DNA of 64,000 nt from positions 35,864,289-35,928,288 of the forward strand of contig CM036768.1 in assembly GCA_020796225.1 (NCBI GenBank). Direction: 5' to 3'. The stretch is from Arion vulgaris (lineage: Eukaryota > Mollusca > Gastropoda > Stylommatophora > Arionidae). The notes beneath the pieces are model-generated. The model did not search any database and had not been told where the DNA came from. It worked only from the letters and a program-made list of their open reading frames with translations. Shown piece by piece: positions 30,761-38,634 of the stretch (the first letter of the stretch is position 1; each line of letters begins with the position of its first letter). The position numbers were made by a program, and so were the translations under genes.

Positions 30761-30789
30761 ATTAAGTAAACAAGTAAGTAAACAAGAAA

Positions 30790-30886
30790 CCAGCTTTCGC
30801 ATAATGGGACATAATGGGGATCACGGTGCTAGTCCCTAATTTTTCTTTAAGAAACGACACGCTATGGATGATGTGGTCAACATCCC
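30790..30886 (-). mobile_element. SINE-C, 3' part, split by SINE-B
   Basis: Plus-strand GATGATGTGGTCAACATCCC belongs to SINE-C read backwards. The copy resumes at 31130 with GGTCAACATCCCACCAGCCT. Confidence 0.7.
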
Positions 30887-30889
30887 GGT

Positions 30890-31129
30890 GGCGTCTATGG
30901 CCTAGGAGATAGTGAATCGGTCTATTAACCCTGACGTTCTGAGTTCGAAACACGCTGCGGACAATTTGGTTGCAAATTGTTTCGCGTGGATTTTTACAAA
31001 GGACGATGGCGCCACCCGTTCAGAAAGCAATGGCAAGCTACTGAACGTAATAATGCCTAGAAAAATCACAAACAGCGTTAAAAACTAGGGTTGATTCGCA
31101 AAGTCCTGTAAAGGATATGCAATCAACTA
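30890..31129 (+). mobile_element. SINE-B inserted in SINE-C
   Basis: Head GCGTCTATGGCCTAGGAGAT, B-box-like GAGTTCGAAAC, hairpin domain at 31017-31047, end CCTGTAAAGGATATGCAATC. GGTCAACATCCC at 30875-30886 and 31130-31141 is the target duplication. Confidence 0.85.
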
Positions 31130-31195
31130 GGTCAACATCCCACCAGCCTCCTTTACTTGCTATTATATCTCTGATACTGGAGGGTGGGTCGAACT
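31130..31195 (-). mobile_element. SINE-C, 5' part after the SINE-B insertion
   Basis: Continues the SINE-C copy at 30790-30886 through CAGCCTCCTTTACTTG and GAGGGTGGGTCGA. Confidence 0.6.
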
Positions 31196-31227
31196 GGTAG
31201 TCTTCAAAGTAAAAAAATAAAAAATAA

Positions 31228-31472
31228 AGTAAAGAAACCCTTTTTTCATACCTCGAGGTAAATTGGGTAATAAGTGTTAGGTTCGTATATTTCATTTCAC
31301 ACGATGGGTTATGTGGTCAACATCACGTCGGCAGCCTTTACTTCCTGGGATTTTCTTTGTACCCAATTGAGGCTGGGTCGACATGAGAGCAGTTACGTGA
31401 CATCCGCCCGCCCGTGAATGAAAATTCACGCCTCCTACAAGCGGTTCACTAACAACTACGCTACTGCGCCTA
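31228..31472 (-). mobile_element. SINE-C copy
   Basis: Plus-strand order TTTCATACCTCGAGGTA, GATGGGTTATGTGGTCAACA, TGAGGCTGGGTCGACA and CACTAACAACTACGCTAC is the exact reverse of plus copies such as 45707-45985. Confidence 0.85.
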
Positions 31473-31479
31473 TCTAGAT

Positions 31480-31995
31480 TATTTAGACTAGAAAACTCCT
31501 CCAACTCTGCGATTTGAACCTATGAACACTGGCCTACAATGCAACTGACTTAACACTACCTCAGCTACCCATGACGATGTATGGGTGTAAAACTAACTAT
31601 GCAGCATGTACGTTTGATACATAAGAAAAGCGGATCACAGAAAGAGTTGGGGTGTGTTAAGTGCAGTTTCTGGTTCAACTCTAATGTTCTGACAGAGAAC
31701 ACCAAAGTAAAAGGTAAGCTTTCTCTATAATAAAAAAAAAACGTGCTATCTAGCATATTAGGATCAATGTGATTGATTCTCAGTGTCGGTTACGTCTTAC
31801 TTTGTGTTGTAAGTATTTTGTCTTGTTCAATTACTTCAATCTGCTTTGTTATTCTTGTTTATGTACATTTGATCACTAAGGAAGACATCACTAGTAAACA
31901 CATCCAGCTGTTTCCTTATTTAGACAGTAACAAACTTAATTGAAACCGTTTTGATTGAATTAATTATTATGCAAATATTTGACCTTGATATTCCT
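31480..31995. other. No gene seen
   Basis: Minus frames at 31565-31756 show no motif. An A-run lies near 31730-31741. Nothing else recognised. Confidence 0.45.
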
Positions 31996-31998
31996 CTT

Positions 31999-32242
31999 AC
32001 AATGGGGGTCACTATGGTGAAGTGGTTAAGACGTTTGTCTGTCGTTCTGAAAGCTGTGGGTTCGAATCCGGACCGAGTCGTGTGTGCTATATTTTTTCAT
32101 GAGATTCTTAGCATTATTTCTGGAACTACGGAGTTCGTGCTTGGTGCAAAACTCTCAGTAAATGGCGTGCCATTTCTGCCGACAGAGACGGAGCCATATG
32201 GGGACACTATGTGCAATGAAGTAAATCCTTCGCATTGAGACC
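31999..32242 (+). mobile_element. SINE-D copy with good promoter boxes
   Basis: TATGGTGAAGTGGTTAAGAC and GGGTTCGAATCCGGACC form clear A-box and B-box-like motifs. The body (ACTACGGAGTTCGTGCTTGG) and TCCTTCGCATTGAGACCC end follow. Confidence 0.85.
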
Positions 32243-32244
32243 CT

Positions 32245-32695
32245 TGTTTACCTCTGAATTCAGAGAAGGTACGCCTGTATATCTGGAGACACTGATAAAA
32301 AGGAAAGCATCCATTCACGATAGAATCAGTTAGAAGCGCTATACTAGTCGTCCTGGCTACGCCTGAATTAATAGCGGACAAACGTAAGAAGAAGGCCGCT
32401 TTTTAAATTCCTCTTACTAGATCGAGTCTACCTCTTTCCCGCTCTTCTCTGTGAGACTTTGCGTAAATGTTAGTATTAAAACAAAGAAAAAGTAGAGTTC
32501 ATTCAACAAAATCCTTGAAGTGTAAATGTACTAATATAGAGGAATCGATCCTATTTACCCTGCGTTAACAAACAAACACTTCAACTGGTCAATGAGGTCA
32601 AATAATGTGACCTTATTTAGCGAAACCAATGAAGGTCGACTTACTCAGTGATTAGTGAATTGGTGACTTGTATATCAACTACAGCATAACATCAA
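32245..32695. other. No gene seen
   Basis: Mixed sequence with no recognisable repeat. Confidence 0.45.
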
Positions 32696-32699
32696 GGTA

Positions 32700-32935
32700 A
32701 ATTAAATATTTCGGACATATCAAACGACATGAGTGGGAAGAGAAGATAAGTTTAGAGGGAATGGTGCCTGAAAGAAGAAAGAGAGGAAGACCTAGAAGAC
32801 GATGGGTGCAGGATGTCATTGACGATCTGAGAATGACTGCAGCTGTCGCCGATCAACTTACAAACGAGTTTTTCAGGACTGCTGTCATGGGAGCCAAGTT
32901 CCGGAAGGGACAACCACTTGATGATGTGATATCAA
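32700..32935 (+). pseudogene. LINE-K C-terminus
   Basis: The plus frame codes for the IKYFGHIKRHEW region just upstream and then GMVPERRKRGRPRRRWVQDV, IDDLRMTAAVADQL and GAKFRKGQPLDD, the standard order for this LINE end. Confidence 0.75.
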
Positions 32936-32939
32936 ATAG

Positions 32940-33420
32940 AACAGGCTCAAATCCCGTAACAGTCCATTACATAGCCCAGCTAGCTGGAAAACAAATACTG
33001 ACTCTGAGAGTATGGAGACATTTTGAAATCGCTGTCAGGGTTACTAGATAAGTGATCCGTCGTCGCAACTTTTAAATAGCTGGAGTTGACTGAGAACTTA
33101 TGAGGAAGACCATATCGTTGTGGTATCGATATTTTTAAAAGATTTTAGGACACAAATCATAACAAATTACATCCAATGTTGGGCGTCCCCAACAGGGAAG
33201 TTGGTAACAACATGCACTAGTGATACCCTGGCACAACTGCACCAGAGGGAGTTGTGGAGAGACAGGAACGACTATGCCGACAGCCGCATGGCCCTTGCTT
33301 GATTGAATGAGAAAGGAAATTTTAGAACACATAGTCACAACCGGTCAAATTAATGGGAGATGAGACACAGGAAGACAGGAAAGAAAATTATGTAAAATCT
33401 AACTTCATGGCGGAAGAACG
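32940..33420. other. Unassigned; possible LINE tail
   Basis: 33180-33302 reads LHQRELWRDRNDYADSRMAL, a pattern like LINE C-termini, but there is no second copy to support it. Confidence 0.35.
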
Positions 33421-33424
33421 CAAA

Positions 33425-33690
33425 TCGTTGATAGTAGAACTGAAGGCTGGTGGTCCGGGTTCAACTCCCGCAGTGGGCGTGGAGTTTTTCCCGACCGCGA
33501 CGGCTTTCAGGTCGACCCAGCCTTAAATGGTTACCAGACATGCTCTGGGAAAGTAAAGGCGGCCGACGTGATGCTGACCACATCACCCATCGTGTGCCGA
33601 CAGTCAATGAACGATACAGGCCTAACACTGTATTGCCCTATATACAACGAGGTATGAAAGGGTTCCTTAAAAAAATTAAAAAAACGTCAT
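33425..33690 (+). mobile_element. SINE-C copy with A-tail
   Basis: GGTCCGGGTTCAACTCCCGC (B-box), CCGACCGCGACGGCTTTCAG, GCGGCCGACGTGATGCTGAC, then GTATGAAAGGGTTCCTTAAA and an A-rich tail. This copy fixes the strand of the family. Confidence 0.9.
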
Positions 33691-33799
33691 AGCACGAAGA
33701 ATGTCAACATCCGACCTGATAGTCAGCACCACCGACAGACGTTGTGAAGACCCATGATCGCCTACACCTGCTGACATGTGCCCATGATGATGACTATAT

Positions 33800-34060
33800 T
33801 AAGCTCAAGTAGTAGATGTCCCTTGCAGAACGTCGCATTCTCACAGACGTCTGAAAAGCTCTCTGTCTCTTGCAAGTTCTCCTGCCTCTTCTAGCGTCAT
33901 GTTCAAGATTTCTTTGATGTCCTGCTGCCATCTTCATCTTGGTCGTCCCTGTCTCGTATTTCAGGACCATGCCTTCATTACCTTTCTTCCAAACCACTGT
34001 GACGTTTAATGTGGCCAAAATATGTCATCTTCTGGGACATTTTTGAGCCAAGATCCTTGA
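33800..34060 (-). pseudogene. LINE C-terminal fragment
   Basis: The minus frame contains GRTTKMKMAAGHQRNLEHDA-like residues within a GRPRRRW-type context and broken codons before and after. Confidence 0.5.
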
Positions 34061-34119
34061 TATGCAGGTCTTGTAGACATCCTCTATATGTATATACGAG
34101 GATATCGTATATATATATA

Positions 34120-34272
34120 TATATAGTAGCTAACGGTAATTAGCTCAATCACAACGCAAGTGTACCAGGTTCAAACACCACGGCGGTCAGTTTGGAAGCA
34201 AATTAGTTCCGTGGATTTTTACGAACTGTAAAAATAGACCTCACCGTTCAGAATGCGATGGTAAAGTACTGA
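34120..34272 (+). mobile_element. SINE-B' 5' part
   Basis: Head TAATTAGCTCAATCACAACG with B-box-like GGTTCAAACACC, then the hairpin domain. A SINE-C fragment interrupts it; it resumes at 34386. Confidence 0.65.
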
Positions 34273-34385
34273 ACATAGAAAAGGAACCCGTATTATATCA
34301 CGTGATATATTGGGTAATACGGTAGGCATGTATTTTTCATTGACCGTCGTCCCACGATGAGTGATGTGGTCAACATCACGCCGGG
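34273..34385 (-). mobile_element. 5'-truncated SINE-C inserted in SINE-B'
   Basis: Only the 3' half of SINE-C is present on minus (GGTGATGTGGTCAACATCAC-type text on plus). GAACATA and GAACGTA flank it. Confidence 0.65.
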
Positions 34386-34480
34386 AACGTATAAGTGGTG
34401 CCTAGAAAATCGACATTGTTTACTGTGTTTATGGCGACGTCCAGTAAACGATATGCCACGATTTTCATTTCATTCTAATA
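34386..34480 (+). mobile_element. SINE-B' 3' part
   Basis: ACGTATAAGTGGTGCCTAGA and GATATGCCACGATTTTCATT match the end of 37791-38045. Confidence 0.7.
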
Positions 34481-34900
34481 TATATATATACAGGGACAAA
34501 ATCGGTCGTTTATTCGGTCATAGGCTCTTTTCTGAAGTGTCAACTTCAAATAAAGAAAATTTCAATAAACTCCGCAGCTATTCAACATAGAATGTATAAT
34601 AACCAATACTAATACATAATATATATATATATCACGTATATCAGTCACATCAAAAAAGTCAACACAGTAATTTAAAGGCTCACCTTCGTGATATTCACTT
34701 CTCCTGTCGTTCACTCATCACAAATTCTTTGAAAAGGATTCTAGCCACTTTGCATGAATGAGTGGCTTGACAAATTTCAACTAGCTTACCCATGTGCTGG
34801 AATATGAAAAGTTTTCATTAGGCTTTACTACACACCATAAAATCGAGGCAGAAATGGTCTGCACTACTGGCGCACTCCCCTTCCCTCGAAAAGTTCACAG
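34480..34900. other. No gene seen
   Basis: AT-rich, with (TA)n at about 34480-34492 and 34620-34632. Confidence 0.45.
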
Positions 34901-34914
34901 TGAACAAATATTTT

Positions 34915-35150
34915 TTTTGGATCGACATTGAGATTTCATCTCTCTACATGGCCCAAACCATCTAGTCGTCTACTGCTGGCATGCCCATGATGGAAGGCAG
35001 GTTTGCACGTTGCAGTACTTCAAAGTTGGTTATCTTGTCGTACCATCTGATGTTCATAATGTTGCGGAGACATCGAAGGTGAAAGATGTTAAGTCTCTCT
35101 CGTGTCTTGAGTAGGATGTCCATGTTTCTGAGCCATATAGTAAAGAACTA
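34915..35150 (-). pseudogene. LINE-S C-terminal fragment
   Basis: The minus strand codes for LNIFHLRCLRNIMNIRWYDK and ITNFEVLQRANLPSMMGM, a segment that I recognise as typical of LINE ORF2 downstream of the RT. A stop follows near 34975. Confidence 0.7.
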
Positions 35151-35151
35151 A

Positions 35152-35215
35152 ATATATATATATATATACACACACACACACGTATATGCAGGTACACACA
35201 CACACACCCACAGCT
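35152..35215. repeat. TA and CA microsatellites
   Basis: (TA)n followed by (CA)n tracts. Confidence 0.85.
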
Positions 35216-35595
35216 CAACACAGTAATAAATGGCTCACCTTCAGCTGATATCTACACACAAACGGCGCACTATAAACACTCATCACACAATTCGCTAATG
35301 AGAAAAGCGACATAACTAGCCACTTGTTGAAGCAATGAATGGATGAATGAAGCATTGAAATTTCAACCTACGCAAAACAAGCCTGTGCGATGATGAATGG
35401 TGGAAGAAGCTATCCAAGCTGATATTACTACACCACCACACATACAAACATACAACAAAACAGGAGTGGCAGAAAATAGTAGTCGACACGGTATGACGGC
35501 ACAAGCAATGCGTCTCAAACTGTAATGTTTACGAGGGCCAGGTAGAAAATCAGTTCAAGAGCCAGATGATGCATAAGGGCAAGATGTTTTATTTT
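35215..35595. other. No gene seen
   Basis: No recognised family or motif. Confidence 0.45.
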
Positions 35596-35599
35596 TATT

Positions 35600-36540
35600 T
35601 TCCGATCCAGAAGCATTTGAGATTTTCAGCTCTTCGGCTCGGTGACATGGACATCGTAACCCTTCAGTTCGGTGACATGGACATCGTAACCCTTCGGCTC
35701 GGTGACATGGACATCGTAACCCTTCAGTTCGGTGACATGGACATCGTAACCCTTCAGTTCGGTGACATGGACATCGTAACCCTTCGGCTCGGTGACATGG
35801 ACATCGTAACCCTTCGGCTCGGTGACATGGACATCGTAACCCTTCAGTTCGGTGACATGGACATCGTAACCCTTCAGTTCGGTGACATGGACATCGTAAC
35901 CCTTCAGTTCGGTGACATGGACATCGTAACTCTTCGGCTCGGTGACATGGACATCGTAACCCTTCAGTTCGGTGACATGGACATCGTAACTCTTCAGTTC
36001 GGTGACATGGACATCGTAACTCTTCAGTTCGGTGACATGGACATCGTAACTCTTCGGCTCGGTGACATGGACATCGTAACCCTTCAGTTCGGTGACATGG
36101 ACATCGTAACCCTTCGGCTCGGTGACATGGACATCGTAACCCTTCAGTTCGGTGACATGGACATCGTCAACCCTTCAGTTCGGTGACATGGACATGAACC
36201 CTTCAGTTCTGACATGACATCGAACCTTCAGTTCGGTGACATGGACATCGTAACCCTTGGTTCGGTGACATGGACATCGTAACCCTTCAGTTCGGTGACA
36301 TGGACATCGTAACCCTTCAGTTCGGTGACATGGACATCGTAACCCTTCAGTTCGGTGACATGGACATCGTAACCCTTCGGCTCGGTGACATGGACATCGT
36401 AACCCTTGGTTCGGTATCACGAACACCGTAAATCTGGATAAACTGTCTTTTTGTGTCAGCCCACGGAATTGAACCCGTACTCACAGAGGGCTTGTCACCC
36501 GCAGTAAAACACGCTACGAACACGCTGGGCAGGCGGGATA
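35600..36540 (-). mobile_element. SINE-A copy expanded by an internal array
   Basis: The ends are ordinary SINE-A: TCCGATCCAGAAGCATTTGA on the left (tail) and CGCTACGAACACGCTGGGCA on the right (head). The centre, normally two related 30-bp segments, is replaced by about 26 copies. Confidence 0.9.
35636..36415. repeat. 30-bp array derived from SINE-A, about 26 copies
   Basis: Two unit types, starting TTCGGCTCGGTGACATGGAC or TTCAGTTCGGTGACATGGAC and followed by ATCGTAACCC, alternate irregularly. Thirty bases equal ten codons, which explains the MDIVTLQFGD open frame. A damaged stretch lies at 36168-36240. Confidence 0.97.
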
Positions 36541-36544
36541 AGGA

Positions 36545-36690
36545 CTAGATAGTGCAGCACATCCGATTTCTGCGACGACTTTTATTTACTAGGGTAGCTT
36601 CCCTATGCCCTTACCTCAGCCGCCTCTTACGACATGTCTTGAAGGTCGCAGTAGTACAATTCTTTGCTCCCCATGTGAGCACCTACAACA
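36545..36690 (-). mobile_element. SINE-F copy, 3'-truncated
   Basis: Plus-strand CATCCGATTTCTGCGACGAC, CTCAGCCGCCTCTTACGACA and TTCTTTGCTCCCCATG are SINE-F read backwards; the (GAA)n side is missing. Confidence 0.75.
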
Positions 36691-36699
36691 GACGGGCGG

Positions 36700-37009
36700 G
36701 ATGCGGAGATAGTGACAGAAATATTGATTGAGAAACCTGGTGGAATGAAGTCAACTCTTCAAACATATTTCTATATGAGAAAACCCTCGATTATCTATGA
36801 CCCGACCCGTTTATTCACACTAGTTTAAGATTCTGTCGCATATCGTGTTTTGAAACTCAAACACCGGAACGATACGCTATTTGAACACAAGAATGCGTAG
36901 AATGCAACTTATGCTTAGTACTTCCTGTACACATGGCATGTACGGATTTTGTTATATAACCATTTCGTATAGACTGTATTTTTAAAAATATATAAAATGG
37001 GACGAATTC
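36700..37009. other. No gene seen
   Basis: No recognised element. Confidence 0.45.
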
Positions 37010-37020
37010 AGGATAACTGA

Positions 37021-37264
37021 TCTTCTTCTTCTTCTTTGCGTTCGTTCTTTACGACCAATTTTAATCACTCTTTGTGATATGTTTGGTCTTTGCCAAGAAC
37101 GTGTATACGTTTTGCACATTGGTTTGGTAGGCCCCTAAACGCAGACTTCAACACGTTTAGGACACATGCATCCGATTTCATCCAAACCTCCTTAGTCATG
37201 CATGGCAGGTAACAGCGGTTCTATTCTTTACACCTCAAATTTGGGCCCCGGTAAACACTCGGAC
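37021..37264 (-). mobile_element. SINE-E copy with 12-bp target duplication
   Basis: AGGATAACTGAT (37010-37021) and AGGATAATTGAT (37266-37277) flank a copy with a (GAA)n tail on the left and TGTTTACCGGGGCCC on the minus strand. Confidence 0.85.
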
Positions 37265-37274
37265 GAGGATAATT

Positions 37275-37570
37275 GATGAAATCAAACGTCTTGTCAACCG
37301 CTAGTAACAACTGTTCCAAGAAGGAGGAGATGGAGATATGTTGGACATACCTTCAGAAGAAATGGTCAAAGAATACCAAAGCAGGCATTGAAGCGAGAGG
37401 AAAGGCGTTAAAAACTGGATACCTTAACGAAACCCTGAAATTAACTTATTGAGAGAAGTATGAAATATCGGATTCAATTCCATGGAAGAGATTGAGCGAA
37501 TTGCCCAGGACAGAGAGGTATGGATAAATTACCTGCAGTCTCTATGTAACTTACAACGGTACGCGAGGAA
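37275..37570 (+). pseudogene. LINE-Q tail fragment
   Basis: Broken plus frames include RRWRYVGHTFRRNGQRIPK-like residues and AQDREVWINYLQSLCNL. Related tails lie at 47330-47545 and 59075-59290. Confidence 0.6.
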
Positions 37571-37790
37571 TATAAATAAATATATATATGCATTCTATGG
37601 TGTTTATGTGGTATTGAGGTATGGTGTTAGTCTCACGATTCAAACGTTCGCGTCCCGTGTGGAACGATCAGGTTATTTTTCAATGAGGTACACTGAACAA
37701 TTCAATATTATTCCAAATTGAACACTTGCTTGCTGGTGCGCAAAACCGCTTCTATACCACAGTGCTAACTTAGTTTCCCTAAACACACTG

Positions 37791-38045
37791 TGAGCGTCTG
37801 TAGCTCAAGCGGTAGTGAGCTCGATCACAAACCCAAGCGTACCTGGTTCAAACCCCACGGTGGGCAAGTTTTGAAAGCAAATTTGAGTCCGTGTGATTTT
37901 TACAAAAAGTAAAACTAGACCTCACTGTTCAGAAAGCAATGGCAAACTACTGAACGTATAAGTGGTATCTAGAAAATCAACGGCTCGTTTACTTTGGTTG
38001 ATGGCTACGTCCTTTAGGATATGCCACGATTTTCATTTCATTTCC
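37791..38045 (+). mobile_element. SINE-B' full copy
   Basis: Head GCGTCTGTAGCTCAAGCGGT, B-box GGTTCAAACCCC, hairpin domain (GTTCAGAAAGCAATGGCAAA...CTGAACG) and 3' end GATATGCCACGATTTTCATT. It shares the domain with SINE-B but has a different head, as in mollusc SINEs that share conserved domains. Confidence 0.85.
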
Positions 38046-38094
38046 AACACACTGTTCTACTTCGTTTGCTTTCTACTTTCATGCTGTTTCACGT

Positions 38095-38135
38095 AGAGCT
38101 ATTTGGGATATTTCTCCAGATATCCATGACCTCAA
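38095..38135 (+). mobile_element. SINE-G fragment at the array edge
   Basis: TTTCTCCAGATATCCATGAC then CTCAATGTAGGTGAGATT aligns with the SINE-G segment at 49330-49365. Confidence 0.6.
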
Positions 38136-38512
38136 TGTAGGTGAGATTGCGAATGTAGGTGAGATTGCAGAATGTAGGTGAGATTGCGAATGTAGGTGAG
38201 ATTGCAGATGTAGGTGAGATTGCGAATGTAGGTGAGATTGCGAATGTAGGTGAGATTGCGAATGTAGGTGAGATTGCGAATGTAGGTGAGATTGCAATGT
38301 AGGTGAGATTGCGAATGTAGGTGAGATTGCGAATGTAGGTGAGATTGCAGAATGTAGGTGAGATTGCGAATGTAGGTGAGATTGCAATGTAGGTGAGATT
38401 GCGAATGTAGGTGAGATTGCGAATGTAGGTGAGATTGCGAATGTAGGTGAGATTGCGAATGTAGGTGAGATTGCGAATGTAGGTGAGATTGCGAATGTAG
38501 GTGAGATTGAGT
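38130..38512. repeat. 18-bp array, about 21 copies
   Basis: Unit GCGAATGTAGGTGAGATT with one- or two-base slips. The minus-strand HSQSHL repeat frames are artefacts. Confidence 0.96.
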
Positions 38513-38634
38513 AACTAATCTTGCCGGAGAAAGACGAAAAAAGGTAAGTCCTGTGTTTAAGCTGATCATGTAAAAACACTCGCCAATCAAAAATGGATAA
38601 GAATAAGCTACAAAACCATTACCCTGGGACTAAA

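Noticed and set aside
31999..32075. Possible tRNA gene
   Set aside because: A- and B-box-like motifs are present but there is no clover-leaf, and the sequence continues as SINE-D, which recurs in five places.
35566..36186. 206-codon frame with repeated MDIVTLQFGD
   Set aside because: It is the translation of the SINE-A-derived 30-bp array.
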